From Desulfovirgula sp. (GTDB taxonomy: Bacteria; Bacillota; Desulfotomaculia; Desulfotomaculales; Desulfovirgulaceae): a DNA stretch of 38,433 nucleotides. The position numbers and the translations under genes were made by a program. The notes under the pieces are model-generated. The model did not search any database. It was not told the DNA's origin and saw only the letters and a list, made by a program, of their open reading frames with translations. Of the stretch, positions 7,124 through 14,030 are shown piece after piece. The stretch is taken from assembly GCA_020725525.1 (NCBI GenBank), contig DYEX01000092.1:1-38433 (forward strand). Reading direction: 5' to 3'. Each line of letters starts with the position of its first letter. The stretch's first letter is position 1.

Positions 7124-8993
7124 TCAGGCGGTATAAATAGCTGCTTGGGGGCAGCGGGCCAAACAGGCTCCGCATTTTAAACATTTCTGCCGGTCGATAA
7201 AATAGGGCTGACCTTTCTTTTCCCCAATGATGGCTTCAGCCACACATTCCCGGGCACATAAACCGCAGGCTATGCATTTTTCCTCATCTAGTACATAGTC
7301 CAGCAGTGCCCGGCAAACTCCGGCGGGACAGCGTTTATCCCTGATGTGGGCTTCATATTCATCCCGGAAGTATTTCAAAGTAGAAAGCACAGGGTTGGGT
7401 GCAGTCTGACCCAGACCGCATAAAGAGGCATCCATAACCTCCCGGGATAGTTCTTCCAGCTCATCCAGATCGTCCATTTCTCCTTTACCCTCAGTAATCC
7501 GTTCCAGAATTTCCAGCATACGCTTGGTTCCCACTCTACAGGGAGTGCATTGACCGCACGATTCATCCAGGCTAAATTGCAAGTAAAATTTGGCAATATC
7601 TACAATACAATCGGTTTCGTCCAGGACGATCATGCCCCCGGAACCCATCATGGAACCCAATTGTTTTAAGGATTCGTAGTCAATGGGCGTATCCAGGTAA
7701 CGTTCCGGTATACATCCCCCGGAAGGACCGCCGGTTTGCACCGCCTTGAATTGCCTTCCCCCGGGAATACCACCACCGATGTCAAAAATTATCGTGCGCA
7801 AAGTGGTGCCCATGGGGACATCGATTAAGCCCGTATTCATGATCTTCCCCGCCAGGGAAAAGACCTTGGTTCCCCGGCTGTTTTCCGTACCGAGGGAGGC
7901 AAACCAGGCGGGCCCTTCGCGAATGATCACCGGCACATTGGCGTAGGTTTCCACGTTATTCAGCAGGGTGGGTTTACCCCACAGACCGCACTGGGCGGGG
8001 TAGGGGGGGCGGGGGTGGGGTTCGCCTCGCTGACCAACGGCCGAACGCAAAAGGGCGGTCTCCTCGCCGCAGACAAAGGCTCCGGCACCCAGGCGCAGGT
8101 CGATATCAAAGCTTAAAATTGGTGTTTAAGATGTGCCGGCCCAGTAAGCCATATTCCCGGGCCTGGGCAATGGCACGCTCCAGCCGGTCCACAGCAATGG
8201 GATACTCTGCGCGTACGTAAATATAACCTTCCCGGGCTCCAATAGCATAGCCAGCAATGGCCATAGCTTCCAGCACACTTTGAGGGTCTCCCTCGAGAAT
8301 GCTTCGGTCCATAAATGCCCCGGGATCTCCCTCATCCGCATTACATACTACATATTTTACCGGTCCCTCGGCGGCTGCGGCTAGTTCCCATTTTCTGCCG
8401 GTAGGGAAGCCAGCTCCACTCCGCCCCCGTAAACCTGACTGCTTGATGGCTTCCACCACCTGGGCTGGCTTCCAGTTGAGCAAGACATCGGCCAGGGCAA
8501 AATAGCCGTCGCAGGCTATGTACTCGGTAATATCCTCGGGATTAATCAAACCGCAATTGCGCAGGGCTACCCGGTGCTGGGCACGGAAAAACTGGATATC
8601 TGAAAGACGTTTTTTTCTTTCCCCGGAAACCGGCTCCATATAGAGGAGGCGTTCCACTACCTGACCTTCCAGCAGATGTTTTTCTACTATTTCGGAAATA
8701 TCCTCTTTTTTAACCAAGCAATAAAGGGTTTGTCTGGGGTAAATTACCACCAGAGGGCCCATTTTGCAAAAACCAAAACATCCCGTCTTGATTACCCGGG
8801 CCCTGGCCTTCTTTGACTGAACCTGTTTGGCCAGCTCCTCCCTGACCTGATGGCTGGCCGAGGATGTGCACCCCGTACCGGTACACACCAGCACCTGCCA
8901 CCCAACGACAGCCCCGGGTTTTTCCCTGCGGGCGTTAATGTCCGGGAGCCGTTTTTTCTGGATATCGATCAGGTCGTTCAGCCGGTTGATCAC
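7124..8993 (-). CDS. NuoF/HndC-like NADH-binding iron-sulfur flavoprotein, +1 frameshift
   Basis: NADH- and FMN-binding subunit of the NuoF/HndC/HydB family. Order: a thioredoxin-like [2Fe-2S] domain (CTGTGC...GCFGFC), an NAD/FMN domain ([14 protein letters not shown], then [14 protein letters not shown]), the N3-type cluster ([12 protein letters not shown]), and a C-terminal ferredoxin domain with two CxxCxxC sets. The frame breaks at 8106-8111, where CTT is followed by TGA. A +1 shift there restores [16 protein letters not shown] with no gained or lost residue compared with family members. This may be a sequencing error, a mutation or a CUU-UGA programmed shift. GTG 8993 is preferred because AAAGGTG sits 8 bases upstream; it overlaps the end of the nuoE-like gene. 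No hydrogenase or formate dehydrogenase catalytic subunit follows. Confidence 0.85.
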
Positions 8994-9489
8994 CGGCAAT
9001 CACCTTTCTGCGCCGGTACGTCCGCAGCAGCCTGGCCACATCCTGGCGTCGAAATTTACCGTATACTTCATCCTCAACCGTTAGCACGGGGGCCAACCCA
9101 CAGGCACCCAGACAGCGGGTACTCTTTACGGTAAACAAGCCGTCAGCAGAGGTATCTCCCTCCTGTAAACCCAGTTGGCGTCTGGATTCTTCGAGAATAC
9201 CCTGGGCACCCTGAACATAACAGGCTGTTCCCAGACAGACATTGATGCCGTATTTTCCCCGGGGTTCGGTATGAAAAAGCGCGTAAAAAGTAACCACCCC
9301 GTTTACCTCACTCACGGGTATGTCCAGTTTTCCGGCAATATAGGTTTGCACTTCCTCCGGCAGATAGCCAAAAATGTCCTGTGCCTCTTTAAGAATGCGG
9401 ATCAACTGCCCTTCCTGCTGGCCGTAGCGTTCAATTACCTCGTCCAGCTGCCGGTACTTTTCGTCCAAATCCTTTTCCCCGCCGGCCAC
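8935..9489 (-). CDS. NuoE/HndA-like [2Fe-2S] subunit
   Basis: A 184-residue thioredoxin-like ferredoxin subunit (complex I 24-kDa family). The four cluster cysteines lie in CLGTAC and, about 35 residues later, in CLGAC. The N-terminal helical domain (LIRILKEAQDIFGYLPEEV) is typical. It partners with the NuoF-like subunit in NAD(P)H-linked hydrogenases and formate dehydrogenases and in complex I. GTG 9489 has AGGAGG 8 bases upstream; GTG 9498 lies too close to that site. The C-terminal tail extends ~20 residues past the usual end and overlaps the next gene. First gene of a two-gene operon divergent from the membrane protein at 9615. Confidence 0.9.
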   Translation of the reverse strand: MAGGEKDLDEKYRQLDEVIERYGQQEGQLIRILKEAQDIFGYLPEEVQTYIAGKLDIPVSEVNGVVTFYALFHTEPRGKYGINVCLGTACYVQGAQGILEESRRQLGLQEGDTSADGLFTVKSTRCLGACGLAPVLTVEDEVYGKFRRQDVARLLRTYRRRKVIAGDQPAERPDRYPEKTAPGH

Positions 9490-9614
9490 GGCTTTCACCT
9501 CCTAAAGAGTAGTTTGCCGTGGGAAGAATTAATAAATTCACCCTTTAAAGGAATCAATAATACAAAAAATGGTAATCATACAGGGTAAACAAAAAGGTAA
9601 GGAGGATGAATTGA

Positions 9615-10622
9615 GTGCAACTGTTAAAACTTCCCCGCCGGGCCTTGAATCTTGCCTATCAGTCCTGGAAAAAACGGCGCCAGCGGGGTGAACTTTTGCG
9701 TTACTACATCAAACCAAAGGAAGACAGCCGTAACCAGATTGCCCGCTGGCTGGATTTCTACGGTACACTTTTGATATTGTGGGTGTTAAGTTTGATCTTT
9801 TTGGCCACCCTCTGGCCCGGCAAGATAGCTTTAGCCGTTTCCCTGGTTCTTGTTGGTGGCACAGGCCTATTGGCCGCAAAGCTCCAAAAGAAAAGGTACG
9901 AAAGGGAAATTCTTTACCGCAAACTCCGCTTTCTGGGTGAACAGTACCGGGAGAAACTAAAGCAGTTAAAGACCGCTGCCGAACTGGCTTCTTTTTTGTG
10001 GCCGATCCTGCAAAGCCTGCTCCAGTTTGAACAGGTGCGGCCAAAGGGCAGAAAAATGAGTAAAACAGCGGAGCAACCAACAGGAATTATCCGGGCAATT
10101 TACCGGAAGACGCCGGTAATCATAGGGTTTATACCGATCGACCAGAACCCAGTGGGGGTAGTTGCAGTACATAATCTGGTCAAGACGATGAAAAAAGAAG
10201 GCTATCACTATGCTCTCTTAATTACCCCCGGTGAATTTGCTACTGATACCAGGCGGCTGGCAGCTTCCCTGCGCAGGCAATATCACATCGCCCTGGTGGC
10301 CGAAAAGGAGTTATTGTACCTTGTGGCCCAGGCGCAAAAAATCAGGGAATCCAGTGATCAGGTGGCTCCGGGAAAAACTTTTTCCCTGCCGTTCCTGTCT
10401 ACCTTGAAGCATACGGCCCTTGATTATAAGAAGGGACGCTCTTATCTTGCCGCTGGAGCATTCTTAATAGCCTTCCATTTCCTTTTAGGGACCAACCATC
10501 CGGTGGGAAAAGTCTATCTCATCCTGGCTGCCGTCAACCTCGCGCTGGCCGTGCTGTGTCTGGTTTTCGGAGACAGGGAAACGACACCGCCAGATCTTCT
10601 CGATCTCCAGCCCCAAACGTAA
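9615..10622 (+). CDS. Membrane protein with degenerate nuclease-like central domain
   Basis: A 335-residue protein I do not recognise as a named gene. Two hydrophobic segments lie near residues 45-90 and two more near 278-322, with a basic N-terminus (KKRRQRGE) and a charged helical stretch between. The soluble middle (about 165-245) has a strand-helix pattern ending ALLITPGEFATDTRRLAASL...HIALVAEKELLYLV. This resembles the last part of Mrr-type restriction-endonuclease-like domains, but the usual D...(Q/E)xK catalytic residues are not evident, so nuclease activity should not be assumed. GTG 9615 has GGAGG 9 bases upstream. Transcribed divergently from the nuoE/F-like pair and followed by its own terminator. 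Confidence 0.55.
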   Translation: MQLLKLPRRALNLAYQSWKKRRQRGELLRYYIKPKEDSRNQIARWLDFYGTLLILWVLSLIFLATLWPGKIALAVSLVLVGGTGLLAAKLQKKRYEREILYRKLRFLGEQYREKLKQLKTAAELASFLWPILQSLLQFEQVRPKGRKMSKTAEQPTGIIRAIYRKTPVIIGFIPIDQNPVGVVAVHNLVKTMKKEGYHYALLITPGEFATDTRRLAASLRRQYHIALVAEKELLYLVAQAQKIRESSDQVAPGKTFSLPFLSTLKHTALDYKKGRSYLAAGAFLIAFHFLLGTNHPVGKVYLILAAVNLALAVLCLVFGDRETTPPDLLDLQPQT

Positions 10623-10651
10623 CATCCATCCACTTTTATTTAGTCAAATTG

Positions 10652-10677
10652 GGGATCACCGTCAGGTGGTCCCTTTG
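10652..10677 (+). terminator. Rho-independent terminator
   Basis: GGGATCACC (10652-10660) pairs with GGTGGTCCC (10665-10673), with one G-U wobble, followed by TTTGAT. It separates the membrane protein from the germination permease. Confidence 0.55.
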
Positions 10678-10747
10678 ATCTGATTCGATGGTACATATAA
10701 AAAATGTAAATGACTAACAATAAGATATGACCCACTGAGGTGTTGTT

Positions 10748-11842
10748 ATGCATGATCGGGCGAAGATTTCAGGTTTGCAAGTAGTATATTTGTTGATCAA
10801 TGTAGTAGGTGCTACAGCCCTGGTCTTTTTACCCGGAGTTACCGCGGCCATAGCCGGAAGGGATGACTGGGTTGCCCCGGTACTGGCTACTCTGCCCGGG
10901 TTTTACGTCATCCTGGTGATCACTGCCCTGGGCCGGTGTTTTCCCGATCAGACCATTGTGCAGTACATCGAAACCCTGTTGGGCCCCTGGCTGGGAAGGA
11001 TTATCGCTTTTTTGTACGTTCTGTTTTTTCTACACATTAACGGCGTCATTTTACGGGAATTCGGCGAGCTGGTAGCTGCAACCATTATGCCCCAAACTCC
11101 CCAGGTAGTTTTTGCCATTTTAATGGTTGCCGTATGCACCTATGGCTTATACCAGGGGTTAGAGGTGGTCGCCAGGGTCATGGAACTGGCTTACCCAGTA
11201 ATGCTCACACTTTTCGTATTAATAATAATTCTGGTATCCGGGCAGATGAAACTGGTTAACCTGTTCCCCTTACTGGAACACGGTTTTAAAACGGTGATCC
11301 GGGCCAGCCTGAATCCCATTGCCTGGCGGGGTGAGGTATTCCTGCTGGGTATGCTCTTTCCCTACCTGGCCAGGCCGGACCTGGCCCGGCGCAACGGTTT
11401 CATTGCTGTAGCGGCCATCGGGTTAATCCTCACTATAAATGCCCTGTCCTGTAACGCCGTCTTTGGTGTTACCACCGGAAGGTTGAATTTCGCCACCTTC
11501 GAACTGGTGCGGTTGGCCGGCTTTGGTCCCTTTCTCAGCCGCCTGGATGCTGTATGGCTGGTAATCTGGATCGTGGGCATCTTCGGGAAAGTAGCGCTGT
11601 TTCATTTTGCTACGGTAATGGGCACTGCCCAGTTGTTCAAACTCAAAGACCATAGGCCGGTTATCGTTCCCCTGAGTATACTGCTTATTGATCTGTCCTT
11701 AAGTCAATTTGAAAATTTAACAAAGTTGCTTGCCTTTATTACCGGTCCCTGGGTTCCTTACGCCTATCTATTCGAAATGGGTTTTCCTACTCTTTTGCTG
11801 CTGATCGCTTTCCTGAGAAGAAAAACCCGTACTCAAACGTAG
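10748..11842 (+). CDS. GerAB-family spore germination permease
   Basis: A 364-residue inner-membrane protein of the GerAB/amino acid-polyamine-organocation superfamily, the integral-membrane B subunit of germinant receptors in the spore inner membrane. About ten hydrophobic segments are visible. The N-terminal pattern (KISGLQVVYLLINVVGATALVFLPG) and the central MKLVNLFPLLEHG (compare LKPVLP in the family) are characteristic. Normally it lies between gerAA and gerAC; here neither neighbour is present, so it is an orphan B subunit. ATG 10748 is preceded by GAGGTG. It implies a spore-forming host. Confidence 0.85.
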   Translation: MHDRAKISGLQVVYLLINVVGATALVFLPGVTAAIAGRDDWVAPVLATLPGFYVILVITALGRCFPDQTIVQYIETLLGPWLGRIIAFLYVLFFLHINGVILREFGELVAATIMPQTPQVVFAILMVAVCTYGLYQGLEVVARVMELAYPVMLTLFVLIIILVSGQMKLVNLFPLLEHGFKTVIRASLNPIAWRGEVFLLGMLFPYLARPDLARRNGFIAVAAIGLILTINALSCNAVFGVTTGRLNFATFELVRLAGFGPFLSRLDAVWLVIWIVGIFGKVALFHFATVMGTAQLFKLKDHRPVIVPLSILLIDLSLSQFENLTKLLAFITGPWVPYAYLFEMGFPTLLLLIAFLRRKTRTQT

Positions 11843-11888
11843 CCAGCCATTGTGTCGCTGTTGTATCATGGATAGCATTTTTCAACCT

Positions 11889-11929
11889 CAAAAAAAGACA
11901 ATCCAGTCAGGTAAAAGTACCCCGACTGG
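11889..11929 (-). terminator. Minus-strand terminator beside the truncated tRNA-Sec copy
   Basis: CCAGTC (11903-11908) pairs with GACTGG (11924-11929), with an inner GTA/TAC pair, and on the minus strand it is followed by a run of seven T. It lies just downstream of the partial tRNA-Sec copy and is probably the terminator that served tRNA-Sec before the island inserted. Confidence 0.6.
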
Positions 11930-11949
11930 AACAAGCCAAATCAGGTGAT

Positions 11950-12015
11950 TGGCGGGAGTGTGTGAGAATCGAACTCACCCGGGACGGGATTGCCACCCCA
12001 CAGCTGGTTTTGAAG
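11950..12015 (-). repeat. Partial duplicate of tRNA-Sec (3' part), likely attachment site
   Basis: Sixty-six bases match the 3' part of the intact tRNA-Sec gene (13715-13780) with one mismatch (A for G at the GCC(A/G)CCCC position). The copy includes the encoded CCA end, T arm, variable arm and anticodon, then diverges abruptly. Direct repeats of a tRNA 3' end on the 3' side of an intact tRNA gene are the usual mark of site-specific integration. No integrase is visible between them. Confidence 0.8.
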
Positions 12016-12016
12016 T

Positions 12017-12556
12017 TCAGCCGCATATGTTCGTTGGCACCCGCCAGCATCTGCAAGCATTGAAAAATAAGACTTTCTCCCTTCCAGCACCCGCTTCAAA
12101 ATCGCCAACGTCTAACTCGATGTTGGATTTCTTGTTGTTAAGGAAAGTATACTTTTTGGGGGCTCTTATGGGGGTACCCAATGAGCCCATATTATGGTAA
12201 TATTTTTGGTAGTTTTTTAAACACCTGTTCATCAAGCTATTCTGGACACGGCTGTCTTTCCAGTGGTAAACAGGGCGCAGGTCCAGACTGGATTTCATTT
12301 CCCGGAAGGCCCGCTCTACACGTCAGAGGTCTTTATAGGCCAGGGCCACTTCTTCGGTACTGAGTTGGGAGTTGGTGCGCAGGACGTACTTGCCGTCATA
12401 CCAGGCTTCTTCTTTCAGGGCTTCCTGGTCTATACCGACCACGGTGTCTCTGTTGAGCAATAGATACCGGCGGTAACCACGGTTGCCCACCAGCGACTTG
12501 ATTCCGCCGTTTTTAAGCTGTTCTTCCAGCTTCCGGCACATTTGCAAGCCGCCCAA
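12017..12556 (-). pseudogene. IS1634-like DDE transposase remnant
   Basis: One minus-strand frame gives the C-terminal part of an IS4/IS1634-type transposase: NRGYRRYLLL...YDGKYVLRTN, then YKDL, a TGA stop at 12323-12325, then RVERAFREMKSSLDLRPVYHWKDSRV. The TGA replaces the tryptophan expected in the YxxLWxVE motif, and the frame after the motif no longer resembles the family. The N-terminal half, with the first two catalytic aspartates, is missing. The gene is dead. The family name is assigned from motif memory and is moderately secure. Confidence 0.75.
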
Positions 12557-12612
12557 CTTGGGCGGCTTGAGCTTTGAAGGAAGAGGGAGGTTGCTATCCC
12601 GGGGTCTCTAGA

Positions 12613-13011
12613 TTAGGGGTCTATTTGCACGGGGTCAATTTCAATAGCACAAATACGGTCTATGGGAATTATGATTTTCCTCATGATCTGTTTATCAACG
12701 AGCTTGCCGCCGCTGAATACCTTCATGAAAAGGCAATCGCCATGGGCCGGAAGCAGGACGGCAAAATTCTTGATAAAGAACAATTTGGACCCGTTTATGA
12801 CTTTTTTGCAACAATCGCCGCACTCGAACTCAATGCCAATTTTTTTGTCTACTTTTTTGTCCCCGTCTTTTTTGTCCTCGTCTTTTTTGTCCCCGTCGAG
12901 TTGCAACTCGTTAATGGCGAACTCCAGTTCTTCCAATACCGGGTCCTTTTTTTCAGGTAAACCCTCTTTAATCTTGTCAAAAATTGTATTTGCGTTAACC
13001 TCTTGAGACAT
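12613..13011 (-). CDS. Hypothetical protein with Lys/Asp-rich repeat linker
   Basis: A 132-residue protein of unknown function. It has an N-terminal acidic helix, then a linker of repeated DKK(D/E/V) units encoded by a 15-base tandem repeat at about 12843-12898, then a compact C-terminal part containing CGDCCKK and several beta-like stretches (LFFIKNFAVLLP, RKIIIPIDRICAIEI). ATG 13011 has a good AAGGAG site 8 bases upstream. Its A+T content is clearly higher than that of the chromosome-like genes around it, which together with its place between the tRNA-Sec repeats suggests acquisition by transfer. The CxxCC cluster could bind metal, which is only an inference. Confidence 0.55.
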   Translation of the reverse strand: MSQEVNANTIFDKIKEGLPEKKDPVLEELEFAINELQLDGDKKDEDKKDGDKKVDKKIGIEFECGDCCKKVINGSKLFFIKNFAVLLPAHGDCLFMKVFSGGKLVDKQIMRKIIIPIDRICAIEIDPVQIDP

Positions 13012-13125
13012 GTGGATCACTCCTTTTTAATCTTTGATAATATAATATGGGTTTATATGGAAAAGGTTCTATTTTAAGCTAAACAATTAAGCTAGAATTT
13101 TATTTATGAAGGGTGCTAGTTGTAG

Positions 13126-13419
13126 AACTATGATGTTGGTGCCCCCAACTGTTGCGACACCGGACGCTGCCTGAAGGATCTGGCCGGCCGGGAAGATTAC
13201 AAGCCCTGCGTCCACGCCGGGCAAAACGCCATCTGCCTGTGTGCCAAGCGGGGGCCGGCCGTGGCCAGCGGCACCCTGTACGTGAACGCCGGCCCGTGCC
13301 TGACGTGCGCAAAGCTGATTGTCTCCTGCGCCTTATCCCGGGTGGTGCGCCGGGACGGGCATACGGACGAGGGGATCGAGTTCCTAAAACGGCATGGGGT
13401 GAGGGTAGATGTGTGGTAG
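13126..13419 (+). pseudogene. dCMP/cytidine deaminase-family fragment
   Basis: About 95 codons of a ComEB/dCMP-deaminase-like zinc enzyme. The frame has CVHAGQNAICLCAKRG (the HAE motif is altered to HAG) and GPCLTCAKLIVSCALSRVV (the PCxxC zinc motif), and ends RVDVW. A stop at 13123-13125 closes the frame upstream, so the N-terminal third is lost. Substitution of the catalytic glutamate by glycine implies that it could not deaminate even if expressed. It is G+C-rich, unlike the hypothetical gene beside it, so the island is a mosaic. No start or ribosome site fits. Confidence 0.75.
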
Positions 13420-13425
13420 TGAGTA

Positions 13426-13454
13426 ATCCCCGGGCTCCGGCCCGGGGATTTTTA
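13426..13454 (+). terminator. Rho-independent terminator
   Basis: ATCCCCGGG (13426-13434) pairs perfectly with CCCGGGGAT (13441-13449), followed by TTTTTAAA, just after the deaminase remnant. Confidence 0.85.
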
Positions 13455-13492
13455 AATTCTTTAGCCTTCCTCAAGAGGAACTTTGGTGTTTA

Positions 13493-13512
13493 ACTTGACA
13501 AATTTGTCAAGT
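13493..13512. promoter_or_regulatory. Perfect 20-bp palindrome, possible operator
   Basis: ACTTGACAAA is followed directly by its exact reverse complement TTTGTCAAGT. It lies between two terminators in a stretch with no gene. No T tract follows, so it looks more like a dimeric protein-binding site than a terminator. Confidence 0.4.
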
Positions 13513-13520
13513 ATGAGTGG

Positions 13521-13555
13521 CCCCCGGGGGAGTGACCCCGGGGGTTTTGGTTTTT
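13521..13555 (+). terminator. Rho-independent terminator
   Basis: CCCCCGGGG (13521-13529) pairs with CCCCGGGGG (13536-13544), followed by TTTTGGTTTTT. With the terminator at 13426 and the 13493 palindrome, it fills the gene-free stretch 13420-13670; the only other thing seen there is one copy of ATACTGTCGAGG at 13579-13590. Confidence 0.8.
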
Positions 13556-13669
13556 CACTCACAACCCGTGACTAATAGATACTGTCGAGGGTAATTGATA
13601 TATAATGGATGCTCATAGCCATATTAACTATGTGATGTTGGAAATTTTGTTGGCAAAACCGCCTGTTGG

Positions 13670-13708
13670 CAAAAATAAGTCAAGGCCCCCGATCCTCGGA
13701 AGCCTTGA
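13670..13708 (-). terminator. Terminator of tRNA-Sec
   Basis: On the minus strand TCAAGGC pairs with GCCTTGA (arms 13702-13708 and 13680-13686), followed by CTTATTTTT, a few bases after the tRNA-Sec CCA end. Confidence 0.7.
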
Positions 13709-13714
13709 TTTTAC

Positions 13715-13812
13715 TGGCGGGAGTGTGTGAGAATCGAACTCACCCGGGACGGGATTGCCGCCCCACAGCTGGTTTTGAAGACCAGGAGGGCCACCAGGCC
13801 CCATCCACTCCC
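13715..13812 (-). tRNA. selC: tRNA-Sec (UCA anticodon)
   Basis: A 98-base tRNA with encoded CCA. The long acceptor stem (GGGAGTG with CACTCCC), the extra-long variable arm (GGGCGGCAATCCCGTCCC region) and the anticodon loop CTTCAAA with anticodon TCA identify selenocysteine tRNA, which decodes UGA when SelA, SelB and a SECIS hairpin are present. Its 3' part is duplicated at 11950-12015, marking it as an integration target. A candidate selenoprotein gene lies at 31293-31607. No selA, selB or selD is in the window. Confidence 0.95.
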
Positions 13813-13827
13813 TTAAATCCAACTCGT

Positions 13828-13833
13828 ATTATA
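13828..13833 (-). promoter_or_regulatory. -10 element of the tRNA-Sec promoter
   Basis: A perfect TATAAT on the minus strand lies 15 bases before the mature 5' end. No clear -35 hexamer is seen. Confidence 0.55.
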
Positions 13834-14030
13834 ACATGAAGGCTGTATACAGGCAATCAAAAAACAAACCCTTCTCCATCCACTGCCATTGATTTTAAGG
13901 GAAAAATATAATACCCTAATTAGAGAGTTGTCCGGTAGCTGGTTTTAGCAGGATTTTACCAGTTACCCGTGGAATAATATGAAAAGCCGGGGTTTGACTT
14001 GGTTACGGGCAGGTGAGCTTTTAGGAAAAG

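Noticed and set aside
8106-8108. TGA in the nuoF-like gene as a selenocysteine codon
   Set aside because: The downstream family sequence is in the +1 frame, so reading through the TGA would not restore the protein.
12843-12898. 15-base tandem repeat considered as a CRISPR-like array
   Set aside because: The units are contiguous without spacers and encode a DKK-type linker in frame.
12574-12960. Plus-strand frame opposite the DKK-repeat gene
   Set aside because: It is Phe/Val-rich because it is the complement of the repeat, and it lacks a ribosome site; the minus-strand gene has one.
13628-13822. Minus-strand frame across tRNA-Sec
   Set aside because: It reads through the tRNA itself and its terminator.
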